Shown: positions 1-5,173 of the stretch, in pieces
Position numbering within the stretch: position 1 is the stretch's first letter
Layout: the number at the start of each line of letters is the position of its first letter
Assembly: GCA_023391895.1 (NCBI GenBank)
Contig: JAEWAC010000448.1
Coordinates: forward strand, 1 to 13,103
From: Bacteroidota bacterium
Lineage (GTDB): Bacteria; Bacteroidota; Bacteroidia; Chitinophagales; Chitinophagaceae
Reading direction: 5' to 3'
DNA length: 13,103 bases
Notes under the pieces: model-generated
What the model saw: only the letters and a program-made list of their open reading frames with translations
The model's database searches: none
Told to the model about the DNA's origin: nothing
Made by a program: the position numbers and the translations under genes

Positions 1-169
1 GGTCTATCCTTTGATTTGCGGTCTTAAGCTGTTCTTGAATGCTGTTCTTTTCTTTTCGTTCACTATCAAGCAGGCTTGTAAGCTTTTTAATCTTTTCGTC
101 CAAGCTACTGCGATCAAGGATCCAGAATAAGAACAGTGCAATGATTACAACGATGTAGAATGTTGTCAT
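1..169 (-). CDS. Membrane-anchored coiled-coil protein, N-terminal part only
   Basis: The reading frame starts at the ATG at 167-169 on the minus strand and runs off the left edge after 56 codons. The peptide begins MTTFYIVVIIALFLFWILD, one hydrophobic segment of about 15 residues, and then becomes highly charged and rich in Lys, Glu, Gln and Leu (for example DEKIKKLTSLLDSERKEK), as expected of a coiled coil. It is therefore probably a single-pass inner-membrane protein with a helical body. This shape is shared by i-spanins (Rz-like), cell-division proteins and many others, so no function is assigned. A tiny hydrophobic reading frame ends 9 bases upstream on the same strand. I am fairly sure it is coding, because hydrophobic and then charged patterning continues without a stop. 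Confidence 0.6.
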   Translation of the reverse strand, partial: MTTFYIVVIIALFLFWILDRSSLDEKIKKLTSLLDSERKEKNSIQEQLKTANQRID

Positions 170-178
170 AAAGTCAGT

Positions 179-277
179 TTAGGTATTTGGCTGAAGAAAT
201 AGGCGGGAGGTAATAGCGCAGGCAGTTAGGAAGCAGGTAAGTAGCATAGTTTTGGGTTTAAATTGGCTACCAATCAT
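179..277 (-). CDS. Possible 32-residue hydrophobic peptide
   Basis: A short minus-strand frame starts at ATG 275-277 and stops at TAA 179-181. An AAAGG sequence (284-288 on the complement) lies six bases before the start and could serve as a ribosome binding site. The peptide has a polar start (MIGSQFKPKT), then a hydrophobic stretch containing LLTCFLTACA, and ends LFLQPNT. It could be a very small membrane peptide. The LTAC looks like a lipobox, but only 13 residues would remain after cleavage. It is 9 bases from the start of the membrane/coiled-coil gene, so the two could be translated together. Such short frames often occur by chance, so confidence is low. Confidence 0.25.
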   Translation of the reverse strand: MIGSQFKPKTMLLTCFLTACAITSRLFLQPNT

Positions 278-779
278 AACATACCTTTATCAGGAATGCT
301 CAATTGATGCTCAGCAATAAAAGTAGGGCAGTTTTATTGAAGTTCAAAGACATGCCTACCTTGTAAATTGACCCAAATTTCTTCACTCCTGAAAAGAAAA
401 AGACAGCCCTATCGGACTGCCTATCTCGGAAAACAAAAGATTTCAATCTCGTATACAACAATCTCATCACCAACTTATTGACTGACTTCTCCTGAAGCCC
501 AATCTTCATTACACCTTTACTTAGCCGCTCTTTTACCCCTGAAGAACAGGTACAGGTTGAAAAAAAGCATGGTACTAAGGTAAATGCTGAAGCCTGAAAT
601 CCTACTACAACTTAAATCGACGGCTGCCGGTATAAGCAGCCCCCTTTCAGCAGCATTTAAATCGAATTTTTATACAATATCAATTTATCATTAATTATCC
701 CTTTACGCACGTGGCAGCTCTAGCACGAAGGAAATTAACAGTTGTGGAAAAAATATGTAATAAATGAATGGCTATATAC
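278..779. other. Intergenic region without a convincing gene
   Basis: About 500 bases lie between the left-edge genes and the repressor promoter. I see a minus-strand terminator (392-421), a small inverted repeat GGCTGC/GCAGCC at 622-627 and 636-641, and a direct repeat TTAAATCGA at 612-620 and 657-665. A 69-codon minus-strand frame at 300-509 has an AAAGG in front of its start (514-518), but the terminator hairpin lies inside it, and the translation is low in complexity and resembles no family. I do not call it a gene. Confidence 0.5.
392..421 (-). terminator. Rho-independent terminator, minus strand
   Basis: Read on the minus strand, an eight-pair stem (GGCAGTCC with GGGCTGTC, two of them G-U pairs) closes a GATA loop at 402-421. 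It is followed directly by TTTTTCTTTTC (complement of 391-401). This is a typical intrinsic terminator for Bacteroidota. No convincing minus-strand gene lies just upstream of it, so what it terminates is unclear. Confidence 0.5.
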
Positions 780-810
780 TTGCAGATGGGAAGATTTACG
801 TCTAACTTTA
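780..810 (+). promoter_or_regulatory. Predicted promoter of the repressor/Pycsar operon
   Basis: TTG at 780-782 and TAACTTTA at 803-810 are 20 bases apart. This fits the Bacteroidota sigma factor pattern of TTG, then 19-21 bases, then TAnnTTTG, with the last G replaced by A. Transcription would start near 815-818, which leaves a leader of about 17 bases before the ATG at 834 and supports that start over the in-frame ATGs at 768 and 786. No other clear promoter was seen between the five genes. Confidence 0.45.
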
Positions 811-822
811 TACACCAGTATA
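809..822. promoter_or_regulatory. Candidate operator for the LexA-like repressor
   Basis: TATAC (809-813), four bases ACCA, then GTATA (818-822) form a perfect inverted repeat with 5-base arms. It covers the end of the predicted -7 element and the likely transcription start, where a bound repressor dimer would block initiation. A split palindrome of this size suits a LexA-type winged-helix dimer, but no second copy was found nearby, and the assignment is inferred. Confidence 0.35.
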
Positions 823-833
823 CGCCTTGTATC

Positions 834-1460
834 ATGAGTGAAGAAGCTTTAAGTATAAAGGCCAGAGAGGCTTTACGACATATCAGGAATTTCGTTATGC
901 GGTCAGGAAAGGTGCCGTCTACCCGTGAGCTGATGAGTGCCATGGAGTATAGGTCTCCGAGATCGGCCATGCTTCTGATGGAAGAACTAGGGGATAGTGG
1001 TTTTCTTGAAAAGAAAGTAGATGGAAGCTTTCGACTTGTAAAGGACCTACAGGATGGCAGTGTTGCCCGTACTGTATCTGTCCCCCTGGTAGGAACAGTG
1101 ACCTGCGGCGCACCATTGCTGGCTGAAGAAAACACTGAAGCAATGATCCCCGTTTCTATTTCCTTGGCTAGACCTGGTTACAGATACTTTCTACTCAGGG
1201 CAAAAGGAGATTCCATGAACAAGGCTGGGATTAACAATGGGGATCTGGTTCTGGTCAGGCAGCAGCATTCTGCTGAAAACGGCCAGCGTGTAGTTGCTTT
1301 GATAGATGATGAAGCGACCGTTAAGGAATTCCACCATAGTGGTGAATTCGTTACGCTGTTGCCTCGTTCCAATAACAAGGCTCACCAGCCAATTATACTT
1401 ACCCGGGAGTTTCAGATCCAGGGTGTTGTTGTAGCGTCGATTCCCAAAGTCACCATTTAA
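834..1460 (+). CDS. LexA-like self-cleaving transcriptional repressor (S24 family)
   Basis: A 208-residue protein with the two-domain plan and length of LexA. Residues 5-70 form a LexA-type winged helix (GKVPSTRELM, then LLMEELGDSGFLEKK and a wing before FRLVKD). Residues 80-208 are the S24 autoprotease domain: scissile Cys91-Gly92 in VGTVTCGAP, nucleophile Ser127 in AKGDSMNKAGI, and general base Lys164 in DDEATVKEF. The Ser-Lys distance of 37 equals that of E. coli LexA; a Cys-Gly cleavage site is known from UmuD. It should bind DNA as a dimer and lose repression when activated RecA or another signal triggers cleavage. ATG 834 is chosen because family similarity starts there and the predicted promoter lies just upstream; ATG 768 would add 22 residues unlike the family. 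It heads the Pycsar operon and probably represses it. Whether it also controls the host's general SOS genes cannot be seen. Confidence 0.85.
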   Translation: MSEEALSIKAREALRHIRNFVMRSGKVPSTRELMSAMEYRSPRSAMLLMEELGDSGFLEKKVDGSFRLVKDLQDGSVARTVSVPLVGTVTCGAPLLAEENTEAMIPVSISLARPGYRYFLLRAKGDSMNKAGINNGDLVLVRQQHSAENGQRVVALIDDEATVKEFHHSGEFVTLLPRSNNKAHQPIILTREFQIQGVVVASIPKVTI

Positions 1461-1471
1461 AACAAAATACA

Positions 1472-1714
1472 ATGTCTAATTATCACGTATCCAAAAACAA
1501 AGAATCCGGAAAATGGAACATCCAAAAAGAAAGCGGTGCTAAATCTAGTGGTTCTGCAAACACGCAAAAAGAAGCCGAAAAGAAAGCGAAGGGATTTGCG
1601 GCTAACTCGGGAGGTGGCGAAGTAAGAATCCATGGACTAGACGGCAAGATTCGCGACAGCGACACGGTTGCACCAGGAAATGATCCCAAGTCAAGTAAAG
1701 ACACCAAGCACTAA
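1472..1714 (+). CDS. DUF2188 family protein
   Basis: An 80-residue, very hydrophilic, Lys/Ser/Gly-rich protein. The core matches DUF2188: YHVSKNKESGKWNIQKESG, then a Thr-Gln-Lys-Glu-Ala helix (TQKEAEKKAKGFA), then EVRIHGLDGKIRDSDT, the family's hallmark 'IHG.DGKIRDSDT' ending. The family is small and without an established biochemical role; it is often found in accessory regions. It starts 11 bases after the repressor and ends 23 bases before the membrane effector gene, so it is very likely in the same transcript. It has no signal peptide or membrane segment and should be cytosolic. Its tail (PGNDPKSSKDTKH) is probably disordered. Its position between regulator and effector suggests a helper role, but nothing in the sequence shows what it does. 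Confidence 0.8.
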   Translation: MSNYHVSKNKESGKWNIQKESGAKSSGSANTQKEAEKKAKGFAANSGGGEVRIHGLDGKIRDSDTVAPGNDPKSSKDTKH

Positions 1715-1737
1715 TCCCCTAGCCCGCTGAAAACTAA

Positions 1738-2256
1738 ATGAATAAAGACGGAAAATATGAACATGCCAAGTTCATCATAGAAAGGTTCGACCATTATAAT
1801 GATAGCGTCAACAACAAAGGCGCGTTTTACATCGGATTGAACACTTTTCTACTCGGCGGGCTTTTTGCCGGCTTTGCGTCCTTATATAAGGAAATCGAAA
1901 TGACCTATTGCTTATGGTCATTACTAATTGGCTTCGGGCTTTGCAGCATCCTTTCCTCCATTCTTACTGTAATTGCAATTAACCCCTTTCTCGTTTCTGG
2001 TAACAAGGACTCGAAGAAAAGGTCCCTAATATTCTTTGGCTCTGTTTCTGAGTACGAAAAAGACAATTATGTAGAGGCGTTTTTGCAGCAGGACGAAGAC
2101 CGCAAAATATATGATACAGTCAACCAGTCATGGCTGCTGGCAAGGGGACTTACTGGGAAGTATGAAAAACTGAGATGGGCCGGGTGGCTGATTATTGCTC
2201 AATTCATTCTGTTAATACCAATCATATATTCTATAACAAAATCCTTGTTGCAATGA
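1738..2256 (+). CDS. pycTM: Pycsar-type transmembrane effector (PycTM-like)
   Basis: A 172-residue membrane protein. A cytosolic helix with HAKFIIERFDHYNDSVNNKG (residues 9-28) leads into helix 1 (about 29-50) and helix 2 (about 57-82). A soluble loop with SLIFFGSVSE (96-105) follows, then a polar helical stretch, a third membrane helix (about 147-166) and a short tail. The N-terminal motif, the 'NP...SLI.FG' region after helix 2 and the final helix are the pattern of the Pycsar effector family. In this family, binding of a cyclic pyrimidine nucleotide made by the partner cyclase leads to loss of membrane integrity and death of the infected cell. Its TGA overlaps the ATG of the cyclase gene by four bases (ATGA at 2253-2256), so the two are translationally coupled. 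Identification rests on pattern recognition plus the adjacent cyclase. Confidence 0.8.
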   Translation: MNKDGKYEHAKFIIERFDHYNDSVNNKGAFYIGLNTFLLGGLFAGFASLYKEIEMTYCLWSLLIGFGLCSILSSILTVIAINPFLVSGNKDSKKRSLIFFGSVSEYEKDNYVEAFLQQDEDRKIYDTVNQSWLLARGLTGKYEKLRWAGWLIIAQFILLIPIIYSITKSLLQ

Positions 2257-3338
2257 ACATTTTCGATAGTTACACCGAACGGGTAAGAAACGCCTTTCAG
2301 CAGGAACGCTTGAATAAATCTTTAAGCGACAGGTACTATAATTTTTCTGGCCCTAATACGCTTTCTAAACCAAATAAAGCTTCAAATCAGGCAAAGCGCT
2401 TAGGCCTTAAGCCTGAAAGCAGTCTGCTTAGCTTAAACCAGATCGTTAAAGGTCAGGAAATGGATAATGCACAAATTGGATTGCACCCGGATTTCAAGCA
2501 CCTAAAAAACACTGATAATACTGAGAAGCATTACATCACAAGCGTATTTATCGACATCAAAGGTTCTACTGCGCTGAACGACAACTATGAGCTGGAAACA
2601 ATTTACACTATTACAAACACCGTTCAGAGTGCTGCTATCCATGTTTGCCTTTCGTTTGGGGGGCACATACAACGTCTTCAGGGTGATGGAGTGTTCGTTT
2701 ATTTTGGCGGGAAAAACGTTGACAAAAGGGAGGCTGTGGCAAGAGCAGTTACCGCAACGAGCATGTTTACATACTTCATAAAAAACGACTTGCAAAAGAT
2801 TTTCGAGGAGGAAGGAATTGAAAACATTTCTACCCGAACGGGAATTGACTTTGGTGATGATCACGAAGTGCTCTGGGGGAACTTCGGCGTAGGAGAATGT
2901 ACGGAACTAACGACGCTCAGCCTTCACACGAGCCTTGCGCCTAAGATGCAGTCTCACGCAGGAAAAAACGGTATCGTAGTAGGTCAAAACGTTAAGGACC
3001 GACTAATAATAGAAGAAAAGTACTTTGATCACGTGCGAAATTCAAAAGGCGAAGTAACAGAAAGGTACATTTATGTTGGGCGGAAGAAGAATGTGTATTA
3101 TACTCAATACCGGTTTGATTGGTTTAACTATCTTAAAAGCCTACCGTACATTAGGTGTGACAAAGACGCCAACCTGTATGTTGTTTCTCAAGAGCAACAG
3201 GAGCAGGAACGTTTGCATAAGCTAAGAGCAACGGCAAGCTTAATCAACAGCGGTGCCGCTTATACAGATATCAGAGGCAATATTTCATCAGATACTTCTG
3301 GCGTCAAAAACCAAGAGCACCGGTTTCATTATGAGTAG
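2253..3338 (+). CDS. pycC: Pycsar-type pyrimidine nucleotide cyclase (PycC-like)
   Basis: A 361-residue soluble protein with a class III adenylate/guanylate cyclase core at about residues 95-260. The two metal-binding aspartates are Asp101 in VFIDIKGSTAL and Asp145 in RLQGDGVFVYFGG. Later core segments are TRTGIDFGDDHEVLWG (194-209) and TSLAPKMQSHAG (226-237), where canonical cyclases have the nucleotide-positioning Asn/Arg helix. A lone cyclase core beside a PycTM-like protein is the layout of Pycsar, whose cyclases make cCMP or cUMP on phage infection; which base is used here cannot be read. There is an N-terminal extension of about 90 residues and, after the core, a tail rich in Gln, Glu, Ser and Gly (about 310-361) ending EHRFHYE. 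The start at 2253 overlaps the effector stop; an upstream in-frame ATG at 2175 lies inside the effector gene and is unlikely. It overlaps the next gene by eight bases. Confidence 0.8.
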   Translation: MNIFDSYTERVRNAFQQERLNKSLSDRYYNFSGPNTLSKPNKASNQAKRLGLKPESSLLSLNQIVKGQEMDNAQIGLHPDFKHLKNTDNTEKHYITSVFIDIKGSTALNDNYELETIYTITNTVQSAAIHVCLSFGGHIQRLQGDGVFVYFGGKNVDKREAVARAVTATSMFTYFIKNDLQKIFEEEGIENISTRTGIDFGDDHEVLWGNFGVGECTELTTLSLHTSLAPKMQSHAGKNGIVVGQNVKDRLIIEEKYFDHVRNSKGEVTERYIYVGRKKNVYYTQYRFDWFNYLKSLPYIRCDKDANLYVVSQEQQEQERLHKLRATASLINSGAAYTDIRGNISSDTSGVKNQEHRFHYE

Positions 3339-3792
3339 TCTTTTTTTTGGTAAAAGGAAGGCATTCAATAAATATGGAGTTCTCAGTTACCAGCAAAAAT
3401 TATTAGAAGAGTTCTATCCTTTCCTGACATGCTGTATACAAAATAAAGTCCTGATCTGTACCGGCTGGCTTCAACCTGAAGACTGCAAGCAGGAATACAG
3501 GATCAAGATCGAATACGTTGCCAGCCATGAGCCGAAGTCTACCATTCTTTCTCCCAAGATTGAACCTTGCAGGGAAATTCACATGTACAGCGATCACAGC
3601 CTGTGCCTGCACTATCCACCGGATATGAAATGGAACGAGAAAGTCAAAATATACCAGTACACCATTCCGTGGATAAGCGAGTGGATCGTGTTTTACGAAA
3701 TCTATCTACTTAATGGCAACAAATGGGAAGGGAAAGAATCTCCAACTCACCTAACGGAAGATGATAAGAACATTAATTGTGACATGGATTGA
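3331..3792 (+). CDS. E2 ubiquitin-conjugating-like protein (prokaryotic E2 family)
   Basis: A 153-residue protein with the look of the small bacterial E2-like proteins found in E1-less ('short') type II CBASS operons. A beta-rich N-terminal half (KVLICTGWLQ, YRIKIEYVASHEP) leads to a signature with His84 and Cys92 in HMYSDHSLCLHYPPDMKW; Cys92 in S-L-C-L is the likely catalytic cysteine. It is followed by TIPWISEWIVFYEIYLLNGNKW (111-132), the conserved Trp-rich helix, and a G-K-E-S-P-T-H end where relatives have G-G-x-H-P. In CBASS such proteins link the C-terminus of the CD-NTase to targets and so prime it. Here no CD-NTase, E1 or JAB protease is present; the partner would be the cyclase, whose gene it overlaps by eight bases. 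The chosen ATG lies in that overlap; an in-frame codon at 3253 would read far into the cyclase gene. The last ten residues are polar and probably disordered. Confidence 0.65.
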   Translation: MSSLFFGKRKAFNKYGVLSYQQKLLEEFYPFLTCCIQNKVLICTGWLQPEDCKQEYRIKIEYVASHEPKSTILSPKIEPCREIHMYSDHSLCLHYPPDMKWNEKVKIYQYTIPWISEWIVFYEIYLLNGNKWEGKESPTHLTEDDKNINCDMD

Positions 3793-3794
3793 AG

Positions 3795-3830
3795 TATTAT
3801 CGCATCTTCTAACAAAAGAGATAATATTGT
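3795..3830 (+). terminator. Probable terminator of the Pycsar operon
   Basis: TATTATC (3795-3801) and GATAATA (3820-3826) pair perfectly, and an inner TCT/AGA can extend the stem. It is followed by TTGTTTTATT. It starts two bases after the E2-like stop codon and sits between convergent genes, as expected for the end of the operon. The stem is AT-rich and so moderately weak. Confidence 0.45.
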
Positions 3831-3852
3831 TTTATTCAAGGCGGCCAATCTT

Positions 3853-4941
3853 CTAAAGTGCGTCATCTTTCGACTGGATCAAACTTGTCAAACCATCGAT
3901 AATACTTTTTTTACCATCAAGTGGAGTATTTAAGTCTTCCGGTGTAACAGCGGGTGTTGGCCAAACAGGACTAATTAATAGACTGGCAATCTTGCTCTCA
4001 CCTATTTTTCTTGACAACTCGTCTTCAAACTTGGGGTTAACAAGTGACCTATAATAATGGTTTGCGGCACCAGCAATTAAATCTGCAATCTGTACTACCA
4101 TATTTTGTTTGGAGTCTGTAAAGTGTATATTCTTTAGTTTTAACGGCAGTTGCAGGGTCCGTCGGTCAGAACCTATTTCTTCTTCTACATTAATTTGCTT
4201 AATCACTTCTACATAATGCTGAAAATGCCGAAGTGCTTTTGAATCATCAACATACGCATCAAAATTACCAACGGTTCGTCGGCCCCAATAATCAACACTA
4301 TTGACGAAAGCAGAAAGAGTTGTATCAAAATCATAAGGTCCAAATTCAGCTAAAACTTGGGGTATAATTTCTCTACTGAAAAGGATTGGCAACAGCGCAT
4401 CTTTAAATTGTTCTGACTTGCTTGCCTCCATCAGGGCAACCACAGTCGCATAAAATTTTTCAATGCTGTCAGGATCCCGCTTCTGAAACAAGGTGATAAA
4501 ATCAATCTGGTACCGTTCAAATAGCTCTTTCCCACAGAAAACAGGAATACAATAATAAAGGAGGTTACAGTAAGCGATATTTTCTCCGCCTTGATAAAAG
4601 TCCATGCCCGACATATAAATCACCGGTTCCACAAGCCGGTCCGCAGTAAACCCGCAGATACAGTATGCCTTATGAAATACCCCAATATTAACTGAGTCGG
4701 CAGATATATAATCATGGTTTAACAAGGAAAGAATTTGAGAATGGTACTTTCCATATTTCTTAAGGCGGTTGAATTTTAATTCTTGGGCAGGAGATTGAAT
4801 AATGCTTCTTAACTCATTTGCCTGAGACATGGTCAGTTTTGCTGATGCAAGGATGAAAACGGGCTGGTCCAGGTCAAGCAAATCAGCACCAGTGTTCCCT
4901 GATTCATCATACGCAATAATGGGCTGGTCAATCTGTTCCAT
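3853..4941 (-). CDS. DUF3800 domain-containing protein
   Basis: A 362-residue soluble protein. Its N-terminus has the family opening motif IIAYDESGNTG (residues 8-18, acidic pair Asp12-Glu13). A middle acidic segment reads FDAYVDDSKAL, and the closing motif is DSKQNMVVQIADLIAGA (about 276-292), the 'QxADliaG' pattern of DUF3800. The spaced acidic residues suggest a metal-dependent, perhaps nuclease-like site, but the family has no settled activity that I know of. Its length is on the long side for the family. It converges with the Pycsar operon and diverges from a second DUF3800-like gene. A TATTTTTG -7 element lies about 42 bases before the start. DUF3800 genes are common in mobile and defence-rich regions, which fits the setting, but no partner gene such as a methylase or helicase is adjacent. 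Confidence 0.8.
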   Translation of the reverse strand: MEQIDQPIIAYDESGNTGADLLDLDQPVFILASAKLTMSQANELRSIIQSPAQELKFNRLKKYGKYHSQILSLLNHDYISADSVNIGVFHKAYCICGFTADRLVEPVIYMSGMDFYQGGENIAYCNLLYYCIPVFCGKELFERYQIDFITLFQKRDPDSIEKFYATVVALMEASKSEQFKDALLPILFSREIIPQVLAEFGPYDFDTTLSAFVNSVDYWGRRTVGNFDAYVDDSKALRHFQHYVEVIKQINVEEEIGSDRRTLQLPLKLKNIHFTDSKQNMVVQIADLIAGAANHYYRSLVNPKFEDELSRKIGESKIASLLISPVWPTPAVTPEDLNTPLDGKKSIIDGLTSLIQSKDDAL

Positions 4942-4982
4942 CTCTCTTTAGATTGTTACAAAGGCAGCAAGATACTGCACAT

Positions 4983-4990
4983 CAAAAATA
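4983..4990 (-). promoter_or_regulatory. Promoter -7 element for the minus-strand DUF3800 gene
   Basis: On the minus strand the sequence is TATTTTTG, a perfect match to the Bacteroidota TAnnTTTG element. It lies about 42 bases before the ATG at 4941. No clear TTG is found at the -33 position, so this is a partial match only. Confidence 0.35.
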
Positions 4991-5025
4991 GTTTTGCTTA
5001 ATTAAAGTTTATTACTTTATATGTG

Positions 5026-5066
5026 CTCACGTGAGTGGCACTTAAGATTAGGCACTTACAATTGTA
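5026..5066. promoter_or_regulatory. Cluster of palindromes and direct repeats between divergent DUF3800 genes
   Basis: Within 41 bases there are a perfect 10-base palindrome CTCACGTGAG (5026-5035), two copies of GGCACTTA in the same orientation (5037-5044 and 5051-5058, 14 bases apart), and a second perfect 10-base palindrome TACAATTGTA (5057-5066). The cluster lies upstream of both divergent genes, where a shared regulator would bind. No regulator gene is adjacent, and binding is inferred. Confidence 0.3.
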
Positions 5067-5173
5067 GGCATGAGATTTTATAAAGCAAACCACGAATAAA
5101 AATTATTACTTACGGGAATACCATGGAAGATCTTACTTAACAGCTTGCAGGCCACTTCAACAACGTAGAAACC

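Noticed and set aside
300..509. 69-codon minus-strand frame with an AAAGG before its ATG
   Set aside because: A convincing terminator hairpin with U-tract lies inside it, the translation has no recognisable domain, and its tail is a low-complexity hydrophobic run.
612..665. Direct repeat TTAAATCGA with a GGCTGC/GCAGCC hairpin between the copies
   Set aside because: Nine-base repeats in AT-rich DNA can arise by chance, the hairpin has no T-run, and no adjacent feature gives it meaning.
768..833. Longer N-terminus for the LexA-like repressor (ATG 768 or 786)
   Set aside because: These ATGs lie at or upstream of the predicted promoter, and the added residues do not resemble the LexA winged-helix start; ATG 834 fits family length.
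695..1472. Several minus-strand frames opposite the repressor gene
   Set aside because: They are shadows of a clear LexA-like gene and show no domain motifs.
2175..2252. Upstream in-frame start for the cyclase
   Set aside because: It lies wholly inside the effector gene's last membrane helix; the ATGA overlap at 2253-2256 is the typical coupled start.
3253..3330. Upstream in-frame start for the E2-like gene
   Set aside because: It would overlap the cyclase gene by 86 bases and add residues without family similarity.
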